64,000 bases of DNA. Origin: Aedes albopictus. Lineage: Eukaryota > Arthropoda > Insecta > Diptera > Culicidae. A program made the position numbers and the translations under genes. The notes below the pieces were generated by a model. The model saw nothing but the letters and a program-made list of their open reading frames with translations. It had not been told where the DNA came from and searched no databases. The stretch covers positions 162,561,963 through 162,625,962 of the forward strand of contig NC_085136.1 of assembly GCF_035046485.1 (NCBI RefSeq), given 5' to 3'. This document shows, piece after piece, positions 1 to 11,210 of the stretch (positions are counted from its first letter, which is position 1; each line of letters begins with the position of its first letter).

Positions 1-1
1 G

Positions 2-1270
2 AAACGTGCCCACCATGAGCGGATAGTAGTGGCGGCAAGCGACAAAAGTGACGATAACGACAGTGGCCAAGGCAGTGGCACATCCTCACCGACCAATGTC
101 GACGACAATGACGCACTGCTCATGTATCGACTTTCGTCGCAGACGACGTCACTTCAGTCGCCACTTGGCGACATGCAACTGCAGCCGAGTGAAGAGCGTG
201 AGTGCTGTCGCTGTGGGAAAGGATTCTTCATCACACTTGATGGGGAGTATCTGACGCAAGAGCACTGCATTTATCACTGGGGCCGATTGACGAGGGTTTA
301 CAGCGGTTCAGAGTTCAAGAAGATGTACTCGTGCTGCAATGGAGATTCCGACGTCAAGGGATGCACCATTAACAAACTGCACGTATGGACGGGGCTGTTG
401 TCGGGCTTCAACGGCCCATTCGATGGGTTCGTGAAAACCGAGCCTTCGCCGAGAAAGCTGAAGAAGTTCGAGAAAATGCTAATGAACAAATTTTACTACC
501 AGAATAACATGAATGTCGACTGCTTGGAACTGCAACCCGAGGACACACTGGAGGACGACGAGAGCGAAGGCGTTTTTGCCCTCGATTGCGAAATGTCCTA
601 CACTGGCCGGGGTCTTGAACTGACCAAGGTGACCGTGGTCGCCGTTGATGGTAGTCTAGTCTACGAGAAGCTCGTCAAACCAGACATCGAAATTGTCGAC
701 TATAATACTCGCTATTCGGGCGTAACCGAGGCGGACTTTTCCGACCCGCGCAACTACGCCACCCTGAAGCAAGTGCAGAAAGATCTCCTCCGTTTCATCT
801 ACGACGACACGATCCTGATCGGGCATTCCATCGAAAACGATCTGAAAGTATTAAAAATCATCCACAAGACTGTGATCGATACGTCCATAACGTTTCCCCA
901 CATGAACGGCTTCCCGTTCCGGCAGTCGCTCAAGGCGCTCACCAAGAACATCCTGAAGCGCGACATCCAGATGCAGACGCAGACTGGAGGAAGCTTCGTT
1001 GCACAATCCCATCACCAGCAGCATCATCATCATCACCATCATCACATCAGTGCTGAGCTGACGGATTGCGACAGCAGTTGCAGTAGCAACAGCAGCAGCA
1101 GTAGTAGTAATAGTAGTGCTAGTAGCAATAGTAGTAACTCATTTGGTCACTGTTCCCTTGAGGACAGCCGGGCCAGCCTAGAACTTATGCTTTGGCGCGT
1201 ACGCAAGGACAAAGCAGCCTATGACAATATGTGGAGTAACAACCTCAGTTGTTATCGAATGCAGAATTAA
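2..1270 (+). CDS. REXO1: REXO1-type RNA exonuclease, terminal exon (5' partial)
   Basis: This is a DEDDh-family 3'-5' exoribonuclease of the REXO1/Rex1 class, a family that trims the 3' ends of structured RNAs. The frame is open to the left edge, so the start and upstream exons lie outside the window. Numbering from base 29, a Cys/His-rich block comes first (CCRCGKGF at about 60, then EHCIYHWGR and YSCCNGD), as in REXO1 proteins. ExoI is FALDCEM (D186, E188), ExoII is HSIENDL (D271) and ExoIII is HCSLED (H374, D379), so all catalytic residues are present. A roughly 60-residue low-complexity insert rich in His and then Ser separates ExoII from ExoIII, where homologues usually have a short linker. 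The stop is TAA at 1268-1270. Gene class is confident; orthology to REXO1 rather than another Rex1 paralogue is inferred. Confidence 0.88.
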   Translation, partial: KRAHHERIVVAASDKSDDNDSGQGSGTSSPTNVDDNDALLMYRLSSQTTSLQSPLGDMQLQPSEERECCRCGKGFFITLDGEYLTQEHCIYHWGRLTRVYSGSEFKKMYSCCNGDSDVKGCTINKLHVWTGLLSGFNGPFDGFVKTEPSPRKLKKFEKMLMNKFYYQNNMNVDCLELQPEDTLEDDESEGVFALDCEMSYTGRGLELTKVTVVAVDGSLVYEKLVKPDIEIVDYNTRYSGVTEADFSDPRNYATLKQVQKDLLRFIYDDTILIGHSIENDLKVLKIIHKTVIDTSITFPHMNGFPFRQSLKALTKNILKRDIQMQTQTGGSFVAQSHHQQHHHHHHHHISAELTDCDSSCSSNSSSSSSNSSASSNSSNSFGHCSLEDSRASLELMLWRVRKDKAAYDNMWSNNLSCYRMQN

Positions 1271-1398
1271 TTAAAAAGGAAAATTGCTGTGATTATATAT
1301 ATATGTATACTTTTTTAATTTATTAATTTTAAACCGTCCGTCTCGTGCGGCACATCACGAGTAACACCTGTTGTAGATGGTTACTTAATTGTGTGATG

Positions 1399-1404
1399 AA
1401 TAAA
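1399..1404 (+). promoter_or_regulatory. Candidate polyadenylation signal of REXO1
   Basis: A canonical AATAAA lies 129 bp after the stop codon of the exonuclease exon, in AT-rich sequence. No other AATAAA is nearer to the stop. Confidence 0.55.
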
Positions 1405-1799
1405 AGATACTGAATAGGGATCTATTTTTTCACTTAATATGTGTACCGCTTGTTCTCATTCTTACTAAATATCACCGTTTCCCTCGTCAAAAAACGACAA
1501 CTGCATACCCAACCCAATTCGAATAATCTCAATGTGTCCAATGTCTGAAGTCGCTGTCCGCACTTTTCCGAGTTGATGTATTTGGGTCCACTTGTGAGCG
1601 ACTCTTTTTCTCGTTGATTTCGACTGTTGTATCATGGCAGTCAGCTGCGTAAGCGTAAGTATGTAAAGGATATTAGGAGTGCAACTATCTTTTGGGTCGT
1701 ATTTTGACAAATTTCAGTTATTGAAAATGAATTCAAATGTAGGGCTGTTACAGCTGGCGTGGATGCTGTGTTTTGCACGGATCATGCGCGGTTGATGCG
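1405..1799. other. Intergenic, nothing recognised
   Basis: This is downstream flank of REXO1. A minus-strand open frame of 81 codons (1465-1710) resembles no family I know and lacks supporting context, so it is not annotated as a gene. Confidence 0.4.
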
Positions 1800-2818
1800 G
1801 TTTCGAAATACGAAGAATTTCCAGGAAGAATGCCTTACAGAATTCCGTGAGCTATCTTCGAAAGAATTCCAGCAGGAATCCCTGAAAAATCAGTAGCAAT
1901 ATTTCATGAAATCCTTGAAGGTTTTCCAAAATGAATCCCCGAATGATTTTTAAGAGGAATCCCCGAAGCTTTTGCAAGAGGAATTCCTGAAGGAATTCCA
2001 AGACGAATACCAGAAATATTTACAGGAGGAATCTCTGGAGTATTTCCAGAAGTAATCCCCGGAAGATTTCCAGTCAGAATTTTCGAGGGGTTTTCAGGGG
2101 GAATCTACGAAGGTTTTTCAAGAGGCATCTTTGAAGTATTTCTAGGAGGAGTCCTTGAAGGAATTTTAGGAGGCATCTCCGAAAGATTTCCAGGAAGAAC
2201 CCCTAAAGGATTTCCAGCATGAATCTTCGAAAAAAAATCTGAATAAATTCAAGAACGACATCCTGGAGGATTCGCTGAAAGAAATCTTGGAGGAATTTTT
2301 GTAGGAACTCCGATTGCAGAAGCATTCCTGAATCTACCTGGAAAAGAATTCGTAAAAACTCCTGGAGGAATCCCTAACGGAACTTCTAGGAAATCCCTGA
2401 AGGAACTCCTGTAGGCATCCCTAAATCCTCTTGAAGGAACCTCTGATGGAACCGCTGGAGCAAGTTCTGAGGGAACTCTTGTTGGAATATCTAACTTCTA
2501 ACTTCTGAACTTCTGAAGAATGTCCTGATGAAACTTCGACAGGCATCCCTGAACCCTCCTGGAACTCCTGGGGTGGTCCCTGAAGAAACTTCTGGAGCAA
2601 TCCCTGAAAGAACTACTAAAACTGCAGAAATCCTCGAATGAGTTCCTGGTGGAGCTTCTGTATGCCTGAAGGAACTTCAAGAGAAACCCCTAAAAGAACT
2701 CTTGGAAAAATTTATGAAACATCTGCATGAGGCATTTCTAAGCAATTACAAGAAGAATTCCTAATTTCAGGAGGAATCCTGAAGGAGAGAATTCTGGGAA
2801 GGATCTCTGAAAGAATTC
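1800..2818. repeat. Short-period GAATTCCTGGAG-like repeat block
   Basis: Imperfect units built on gaattcctg/aggaa recur every 12-24 bp throughout, for example gaattcctgaaggaattcc. The same family recurs at 33.2, 41.6, 43.6, 49.4 and 63.3 kb. The units are nearly self-complementary, so both strands look alike. Open frames here are by-products of the repeat. Confidence 0.8.
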
Positions 2819-2819
2819 T

Positions 2820-4330
2820 AGAAGGCATACTTACTTACTTCCAGTCCTGGGCACCCACGGTGGTGCAGAACTGTGGCCAGGTGAAATTTCTGTCGACTTG
2901 CTTGATTTCGTTGTTGAGGCTGTACCGCCATGAGCCTCTGGGTCTGCCTCTGCTGCGATGTCCTGCTGGGTTCCAATCTAACGCTTGCTTGCAGATTTCG
3001 TTTCCGCCCCTGCGTAGAGTGTGGCCGACCCACCTCCACTTTCGCTCCCGAATTTCTATCGCTATCGGCTTTTGATGACATCAACGATAGAGCTCCACGT
3101 CGGAGATCCAATTGTGAAGCCACCATGCACGAACTATATACTATGCAGGCATCTATTGACCTGCAGCCGTTGCGTGTTCTCCATTGATTCACACCAGGTT
3201 TCACTGGCGCATTGCAGCACAGATTTCACATTCGAGTTAAAAATTCGGATTTTGGTGCGTCGACTGATCTGGTTGTTTTTCCCATACATTTCTTAAACTC
3301 GCAAAGCAGCCCTCTCCTTCTTGATTCGTGCACCTATGTCGATCTTGGTGCCACCATCGGCCGCCATTTGGTTACCAAGATATTGGAAGCTTTCCACATT
3401 CTCCACTGACTACCCAGCTATCGCAGGGCTGGAAGGGTTGACCGTGTTTACATCCAACGATTTGGTCTTGTTAATGTTGATGGTAAGACCTGCCGCTGAG
3501 GAGCGATTGGCAAGATCATCGAGCTTGCTCTGCATATCAGAGCGCCGTTGAGCTAGGAGAGCAACGTCATCAGCCAGTTCGAAGTCATTTAGGTGCTCCA
3601 TGGTAATGGGCTGCCAAAGAAATCCACGATTTGGTTCACGGTCAATCGCACCTACCAGGATCTCGTCGATTACGATGAGGAACAGTAGCGGTGATAGTAT
3701 ACATCCTTGCCTCACTTCAGCAACACACCGTTCTGCAATACTCTCCACGAAAATGCCCTGTATTGTGCTTCAATGAGGCTGATGATTTTCTTAGGAAGAC
3801 CCTTGCGCTTTAAGGCTCCCCACATATTTTCGTGACTGAGAGAATCAGAGATTGAGAGACACGAGAGATTCTTGGAATTCATTGATTTGCTCCAGGATGA
3901 TACGGAGTGTGAAAACATGGTCCATACAGGATCGTCCGGCACGGAATTCTGCTTGCTGCCGTCGGAGAGTTGCGTCAATCTTCTCCTGCTTCCGGTTAAG
4001 GATCACTTTGCAGAGGACTTTGAGAATGCTACACAGTAACATGATGCCACGTCAATTATCGCATCATTCTTTTTGGGTACTATTACTAAAGACGCCTTGC
4101 CAGACATCCCATATATTGCAGTGATGCAGTAGTTGTGCAGATACTACGGGGTCAGATTTGAGCATCTCAGCTGATATGCGATCGACTGATGGAGCTTCAG
4201 TGTTGACAAGAAAAATGCGTTGAACTCTTGGCGAATCATGCTGAGATATTGGTGGCATGATCCAAAGCTGAGATACTGGGGGCAAGCGTTTCCAAAGTGC
4301 TCGAACCAGGTCGGCCAATCAAGCAGACGT
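2820..4330 (-). mobile_element. RTE-like LINE fragment: reverse transcriptase and 3' region, degenerate
   Basis: On the minus strand, frame-shifted pieces carry successive reverse-transcriptase blocks. In order they are a template-entry block ending near 4070, QAEFRAGRSCMDHVFTLR (about 3990), RQGCILSPLLFLIVIDEIL (about 3700) and LADDVALLAQ (about 3580). A post-RT segment follows towards 2820. The family resembles the RTE/BovB-like elements often annotated as craniofacial development protein 2-like; that clade call is from memory. There is no intact frame and the endonuclease part is absent here. Confidence 0.8.
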
Positions 4331-5503
4331 GCCTTTCATTGGCTTCGTAGCATGCATCTTAATTCCACTAAGGCGACGCACACTGGAGTAACAGGGTCCA
4401 ATTCATGGCCAAAATGTTTTAACACGTTTTTATGGTGTATTATGTATGTACTAGCGATAAAATAGTGAATTTAGATATTGAGGAAGCATTTTGGATTATA
4501 AATAGCCATATTAATCCACTTAAAGGCTAGAAATGATTTCTTATAACCTCTCCAAGGACAACGTTTATTTTCACTTTCAAAAATCGCTTGAAGCGTCGAA
4601 CATTTTTATTTGACAACAGAGAACTGAAAAATAATTATATTTCTATGAAAAATATTGTTTGGAAACAAGGGCCACCTCGTTTCATAGAATTTCTCATAGA
4701 AGTGTGAGAGAAATTCAATTCTTCTATAAGTATAGATAACGTGTTTATGTCTTCAGCAAAGTTGTAAGGATTATCATAATTGGGAAACTTGTTGAACAAT
4801 TGTTCTATCTTCACAATTTTTGGGAATATTATTTTTGAACGGTCCCTTAAACTCAGTTTAAATGTTGTACCTTTTTCTAGATTTTTGGGGTAACTTTTAT
4901 AGTGCCCTGGAAAACACATCAAAACTCAAAAATTAATCGTGGATTGAAATTTTAGGAGTTTGAACATGATGATAGAAGCCGTGGGGAATATATCAGTTTG
5001 AATTTTTCTATTAAAACATGGCTATTTAACACAACTTTATACATAAAAGTAAGTTCGTGGAGTACTGAGTGAAAAACTCAATGAGTTTAGTTATAAAAAC
5101 AATAATTATCTGAAAATATTTTCTTAACGGTGCATCAACATGCAACAAATAGTGAGCTCTTTATTTGAGTTGTTTTTGATTTTTTATAACAAATTTTGAA
5201 CACAACAGATCTAGCTACATTAGATTACTACTGCATTGCATACATTTAGGCGTTTATCGGTGTATGGAGATTTCTGCCCAAATTTACTAAATTAAATTAA
5301 TTCCATTTGACACATTTTGTTAAGAGATAGAAGACCAGATTTGTATTCTGCTATGATCTATCTACCGAGAATAAGTAGCCGTTCATTGAAAAAGTAGTCG
5401 AAACGAAGTTGTTATATCCAAATTAATCATAAATTGTAACTAAAAACCAGTCAAAAAGGTGTAAATTTTAAAATGATTCATTTTTTCGTCTGGTACTTTC
5501 TGG
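4331..5503. other. AT-rich intergenic, nothing recognised
   Basis: There is no coding homology on either strand. The sequence is AT-rich with short homopolymers. A minus-strand open frame of 95 codons at 4635-4922 has no recognisable family. Confidence 0.4.
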
Positions 5504-5720
5504 TACACTGAAACCTCCATTTAAGTCGATGCATGGCTGATCGAAATTAATTTTTACGGTGCAAGCAATGACAAAACTATAGACTTTTATGTTTTTTAAC
5601 ACTTCGCATGACAAAGGAGATTTGTCAAAAAATATAAAACTGTATAGTTTAGTCATTGCCTGCACGGTAAAAATTAATTTCGATCAGCTATGCATCGACT
5701 TAAATGGAGGTTTCAGTGTA
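5504..5720. mobile_element. Foldback MITE, Tc1/mariner-like ends
   Basis: The left arm (tacactgaaacctccattta, 5504 onward) is matched by its reverse complement ending at 5720. The arms are about 70 bp each with few mismatches, and both outer ends are TA. The 217-bp length and TA ends suit a Tc1/mariner-type MITE. No coding content is present. Confidence 0.8.
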
Positions 5721-6179
5721 CCCGTTCTTTTGCGATTCACAAAGAATATGCCTTATATTTTATTGTAATTTCATCCAGATCGCGGAATGCTGCAGAATCT
5801 GAAAACTTTTTGAATGCTGAAAATGGTTCAAAATTGACAAAAAGCATGATTTTGAAAACTCTTCTGTAAGAGAGCAAAATAAATGAAACCAGGTGAAGTT
5901 TTTTGTTTAAATGATACACCATTATCAGGAGAACTGTGTTACATACTCAGTTATTTTTTCAAATTGTCAATATTTCGACAATTGAAGTTCTTCCGATGAG
6001 TTATGATGCAAATGAAAAAAAAAAACAGTAGAGAAAATCGTCAAATTTCGGCATTTATTCTTTAAAAAATATGCATCCCAAAGTATTTTATTGATTGCCA
6101 CACGATGAAGCATTACTTCATTTATCTTTAAAACATTTTAGACTCTGAAAAACCCTGAAAAAAATTTTTTGACTTATGG
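5721..6179. other. AT-rich intergenic, nothing recognised
   Basis: AT-rich sequence with an A-run near 6016-6025 and no coding signal. Confidence 0.4.
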
Positions 6180-6715
6180 CCAGGAATTTGGCCCATTTAC
6201 GCCTGTGTGCGACGCTAGACTTCGCAGAGGAGACGAATGTTGCCGATATTTGCAGCTTTCTTGCTTTCGTCGGCCTACGCTCTTTTGTCCCGTCTATAGG
6301 AGCGTTTCACTTCCTTCTCGAGAGCCGAATAGCGCTGACGGGCCGCGGGTGTGGCTACTCGTGTTTTCGCTCGCTCTATCGTGGCTTTGGCGTTCCTTCG
6401 CTCCTCTATCTTCATCCAGGTGTAATCTGTTTCTGTCTGTATTCTGCTTTCTTTGAGTGCGTAGCACTCCCAAATTATTTCGTCGGTGAAGGCTTTCTTA
6501 ATGGCGTTCCATTGATCTTCTACGCTTCCACCTTCCGGAATATCCGCAGCACGGTTCTCCAGCTCCTCGCAACGTCTTCCAGTCTGCGTGTGTTGAACTG
6601 GCGCCCGATTTTCTCCTCCAGTCGATGGATCCTAGCAGTGCACAGTCGGATCTCGCCGATAAGGAGATGATGGTCGGACGCGATGTCGGCACTACGTTCG
6701 TTCCACACAACAAAA
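6180..6715 (-). mobile_element. RTE-like LINE fragment: end of endonuclease and linker
   Basis: On the minus strand, residues ADIASDHHLLIGEIRL (about 6690 to 6640) are the C-terminal SDHH motif of an APE-type endonuclease. An Arg/Glu-rich linker follows (EKIGRQFNTRRLED, then an EKEVKRSYRRDKRA-like stretch read across frames near 6300). This is the part missing from the LINE fragment at 2.8-4.3 kb, so both may be one family. Frameshifts abolish function. Confidence 0.7.
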
Positions 6716-8899
6716 AACTCTGTTTTTATTTGAAATATTACCATCACAATGCGAGAATGATCCGTCGCACTGTATTGAAAACCACTGAGCTCTTTCAAAA
6801 TAAATTTTATTTGTTCAAGCACCTTGGAAATGCTCAGTCTGAAACGCATTTGTATTCTCACCAACACCATCTCTGCCGGTTCTTGGGAGATTTGCGTGAC
6901 CTCTAATCACAAAATCAGAACGACTTTATCACTACTATACGCTTGGTTCTTTAGATATACGCGTGGTCCGCAACCTAATATTGAGAACCTGAGTTTTTCA
7001 ACATCACTATTATAGTACAAACTCAACTGTAAGCTCATCTTCAGTTTCTTGTACTTGACTCGACAAGTAGGGTATGGTTTTCAAACTTTCAAACTTTCAT
7101 CGTTTTCAATGATTTTTTTTAATCTCTATTAACGAGATTTTTAGCCCTAGGCTAGTTCATCTCGAGACGCACGCTTTACTTCCCTACCGAAGGAAGAACT
7201 CACATTTTGCGAGTTTGTCGGGAGTAGGAGTTTTCAATGATAAGTAGCCTCATTTGTTAGGCATTCAAAGTCACACAAAATTGGAAGCCACTGGATTTAC
7301 CAACAGTGCTGACCGCCATTTGAAACGCATCCCACCACGTTCCATTAGACTACCAGGCCTTAGCCGAACTGGAACTAAGCTGAATTAAGTGTTCATATCA
7401 TCAACACAAAAGATTCCCGAACCTTACGTAGAACAAAGAAATTCGCCCATGGTTGTTTCAGTGAGGGTTGGGTTAGCAAATTAGCCGCGTTTGGCCCTCA
7501 ATACTCTTTATGTACTCGTACATACAACACTGCATCTCCCACTGTGAGTCAAGTTCACACTCGTTGGTTCCTAGAAGTACTTGTAGATATGTTGGTCATT
7601 TTTTCTCTTTGCAATATCGTGAACTAACCAAGAAAACAAAAACTAACTCAATCACAAAAAAACACCGGCTTCTAGACCGGCATTGTCGTCTGCATCAACT
7701 TGGAAGAATACCCTTGAGCATGACGGCAAGAGTGCTTGTATTTTAGTGTAAAGCAAAACGAGGGAGTCTTTGTATTCATTTACGTAATGCTTAGAACAGA
7801 TTTTTTATGCAAGTAACATTATTTATACAAAGAATGAAATGATCAAAGCTCAACAAGGTTTTTATTTTATTTCTCGGTCCACTTAGAATCAAATCCCCCG
7901 CACGTGGAGCTTGAGCAAGAATGGTTGAGTGCAATCATCTCACTGACTCTTCTTGTTTGAGCGTCAGGAAATTTTCCTTTGAATTAATTCGCTCCCATAA
8001 AAAAAAAATGAACATAACATCTCTTGAAACTCGTGACCTGTACTATTGTTGAAAATGCGTAACGCATTTTCTCAAAACCATCATCGTATGTTGTGTTTTC
8101 CTCTTCTATTGTAATTGGGTAAATGAAAGATTAATGAAAAATCTCATAAAACCGCACACGAAAATGAAGCAAAGCCTACTGCGACGTCACTCTCAGTAAG
8201 CTATGCGATTTTGCGCAAATCCAAGTTTTATGGTGAAGCTGTCCGTTGTCTGTTACTATATCTAGTAGTTAGTAGGGGGAATCAGTTTAGTACGCGCTGT
8301 TGGGGTAAAAGGCCTTAACCCAATAGTTTTTTGAAAATAAGAGTAAAATAAGATGCAATAACGCTAACATCGACTTTTACCACTACCTGATATTCAAGCA
8401 GCACCCAAGACTCTCCGTCATCAACAACGTACGGTACCGGCGATCGCCACGGTACACTATATAGAGCAACTGAAGCAACCAGATGCCGCCTCAGTCAATG
8501 CGCAGAATCTCGAGGAAACGTTGTAAGACGAGAGCGAGCTCGATATGCCACATCTTGAGGACAGCTGTAAATCATAAAAAAACAACTATAAACGGCGCAG
8601 CTAAGAGCATGTCGAGTACGAATGGTTCAACGGGAAGTGCAGATCAATTTTAGAGGACAACAGCACAGCGGAGACGGACCGTGGAAGGATACAAAAAGAA
8701 TCGAAAACAGCAGGCGCGCCTATTTCAGAAGAAAAACCGCCAAATGGAGTGAAAGCAAGGAAATGGAACTGCTGTGTCGTTCTCAAGAAACAAGGCTTCC
8801 ACATTAAGGTTCGGGTAGTGTAGAAATTAAAGCCGTCTTCTACAACAAAAGTTAAAGCCAGGACTATTCTCTCCTTGACCCACCAAACAACATTATTAT
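6716..8899. other. Intergenic, no gene recognised
   Basis: Mostly AT-rich. A segment near 7140-7240 (aggctagttcatctcgagac, then a cgaaggaagaactcacattt motif) looks like a dispersed Aedes repeat; this is from memory. A 61-codon frame at 8622-8807 is rich in Lys, Arg and Gln and could be a retroelement ORF1 remnant, but nothing firm supports that. Confidence 0.35.
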
Positions 8900-11210
8900 A
8901 GTCGTCAAACCCTTCGTCTCTCCGGAACCACCAAGAAGGAATTGCTTTAGACAGGGGCTAGTGCACATCGCACCCTCAAGGTTAGCTGCGTAGCCTGCAG
9001 CGCAGCAACGAACATCGATCACTCGCTTTGGAGAATCCATCACTGTAACATGCTGGCGCTTAGGCAGCTTCCTGAGTGATCCTCACCACTCCCTTTGTCC
9101 TCGAAAGGCGGGCAGGCTCAAACCCACGCCCGCGCCCAACTGTTTTGCAGACATCAAGAACTAATGCCTACGTGCAACTCGATCTGACCTGCTGAAGGCA
9201 AGGGTATCACTACCCTTCAGGCTCTATCAGCTGCACGTGCACCAGAAGGTTGCTGACAGTAGGGTCTCCAGTCTCCACCTGCCCCGGCCCTTACCGGGGA
9301 CCCCTTGCCATCCGCGGGCTCGAATCCAACCCAGTAGACCGACGCAACGACGGCAACGCTACCAGGACTTCCTCTCCACTTAATCGCTGTAATCGATTTC
9401 GACCACAAGGCACCGGTATGACCTACGTAGCCGACTCAGAACCCCTGGATCTCCTCTTGTACGGCATCTGAACTAGCTATTCTCCGAGTCCACGCGTCAC
9501 ATCCTCTGTTGATCCAAGACGATGTGGGTGATAGCCGTTGAAACGGTATTCCAGCCAAACTACACATCCTTCACATCCTCTGGACTGGATTGTCCGGAGT
9601 TGTGTCCTCTCTGCATGTGGCAAACATGCGGTCACGCATTGTCCGAAAATGCGGGCACACGAACAAAAAGTGTACCGCCGTTTCCTTAAATCAGCACAAA
9701 CAGGGCATTCGGAAGAACCTGCATGCCAGAAACGGTGTAGATACTGTCGGAAGCAACTATGGCCAGAAAGGACCTGTGTCAGGTGTCCCCATGGCGCCTA
9801 TTAATCCAACTATCTACCCTCGATATCAACCTATGGGTCCACTTTCCTTTGATAGAACTGTCCCACGCGCGCTGCTATTTGACCATGGAGGCCATCCTTT
9901 CAGTCCTGTGTATGCCTCTTGTGCCACGTACTTCGAAGCACTCCATGTCCTCCCTGATAGGCACCATACAAGTGACGACGCAGAGCGTATCGTATGGTAT
10001 GATATGGTACGCGCTCGTAACCCTCAGACACATTAGCCTGTAAGTACTTCCCATCTTACCACAGTAGCTTTCAGTACTTAGCGCCGGGCCACCATATCTT
10101 AGTATGGACTTAGCGACTCTAGCCAGGTGCTTGCGCTTGCTGGCATACACTGCAGAGCTATTGGACATCATCCGGGAGAGTGCCACTATAGCTGTGGAAG
10201 CTCTTTTGCAGGCGTAATCAACGTGGCTGCCGAAGGTAAACTTATCGTCGATCATCACCCCAAGTGTTTGATGGAGCGCTTTGAAGTGATAGTGCAATCG
10301 CCTACACTGATTACCGCGCGCTGCTCCGACTTCTGGTCAGTTTGGTGGTGAGCCCCAACTCCAGTTTCCTGGATCTCATCCACGCCTCCTCAGCCTTAAT
10401 CGAGCGGGCAGTTATCAACTTCACTTGTTCGATCGACTCACCGTAGACTTTGAGCGTTATTTCGTCAGCAAAGCCGACATTCTACACTCCCACCAGGAAC
10501 TCTAACCTCAACAGCTCGTCGTACATGACATTCCACAACACCGGACCCAGGATGGAACCTTGCGTGACTCCTGTTGTTATGTGAAAGCACTTCCGACCCA
10601 CCTCTGGGCCGTAAACTAGTACTTAATTCTGGAAGTAACTTCCAAGAATCACGTACAGGTGCCCGTGCCAGGTATCCCCAGACGCAGGAGCGCATCGGCA
10701 ATAGCAGGCCAACTGGCGCTATTGAACGCATTTCTTACATCCAGAGTCGTTACGGTGGTTTTTTTTTTAGCGACAGTGACAGTCTACGGTTGACCTCCCC
10801 TTCCGTAAGCCGAACTGGTTGCTCGAGAGACCATTCACACCCTCGATGTGCCGCAACATTCTATTGAGGATAATCTTTTCGAGCACCTCCCGCCGTGTCG
10901 ATCAAGCATATTGGTCTATATGCCGGCGGGTCTCCGGGTGGCTCCACCACCTATGGCAATAGAACCAGGCTCTGCTGCTTCCAAACTTCTGGGAAAACTC
11001 CTTCGTCCAGGCATTTCCGCATATCAGACCTGAGCATCTAGGAAGCCTCTGCAATAGCTACTCTTAAAGCCAGGTTCGAAACTTCGTCCGGACCTGGAGC
11101 CTTACCTATGCTAAGAGACTTTGCTATCCCCACAAGTTCCACATCGGTGACCCTCTCCTCATAGTCTGCCCCAGTCCCCGGCTGTCCTATGATCATGGCG
11201 TGAAAAAATC
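8900..11210 (-). mobile_element. R1-like LINE, heavily degenerate
   Basis: Minus-strand pieces, read from high to low coordinates, give an RT N-terminal block with KAPGPDEVSNLALR (about 11100-11050), then GVTQGSILGPVLWNVMYDEL (about 10575-10510). A C-terminal segment follows at 10297-9875, with LGVMIDDKFTFGSHVDYACKR and an LRYGGPALST motif. Order and motifs fit R1-clade elements. Sequence from 8900 to 9870 aligns in part with 13.3-13.9 kb and is probably the 3' part or an associated repeat. There are many stops and frameshifts. Confidence 0.7.
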
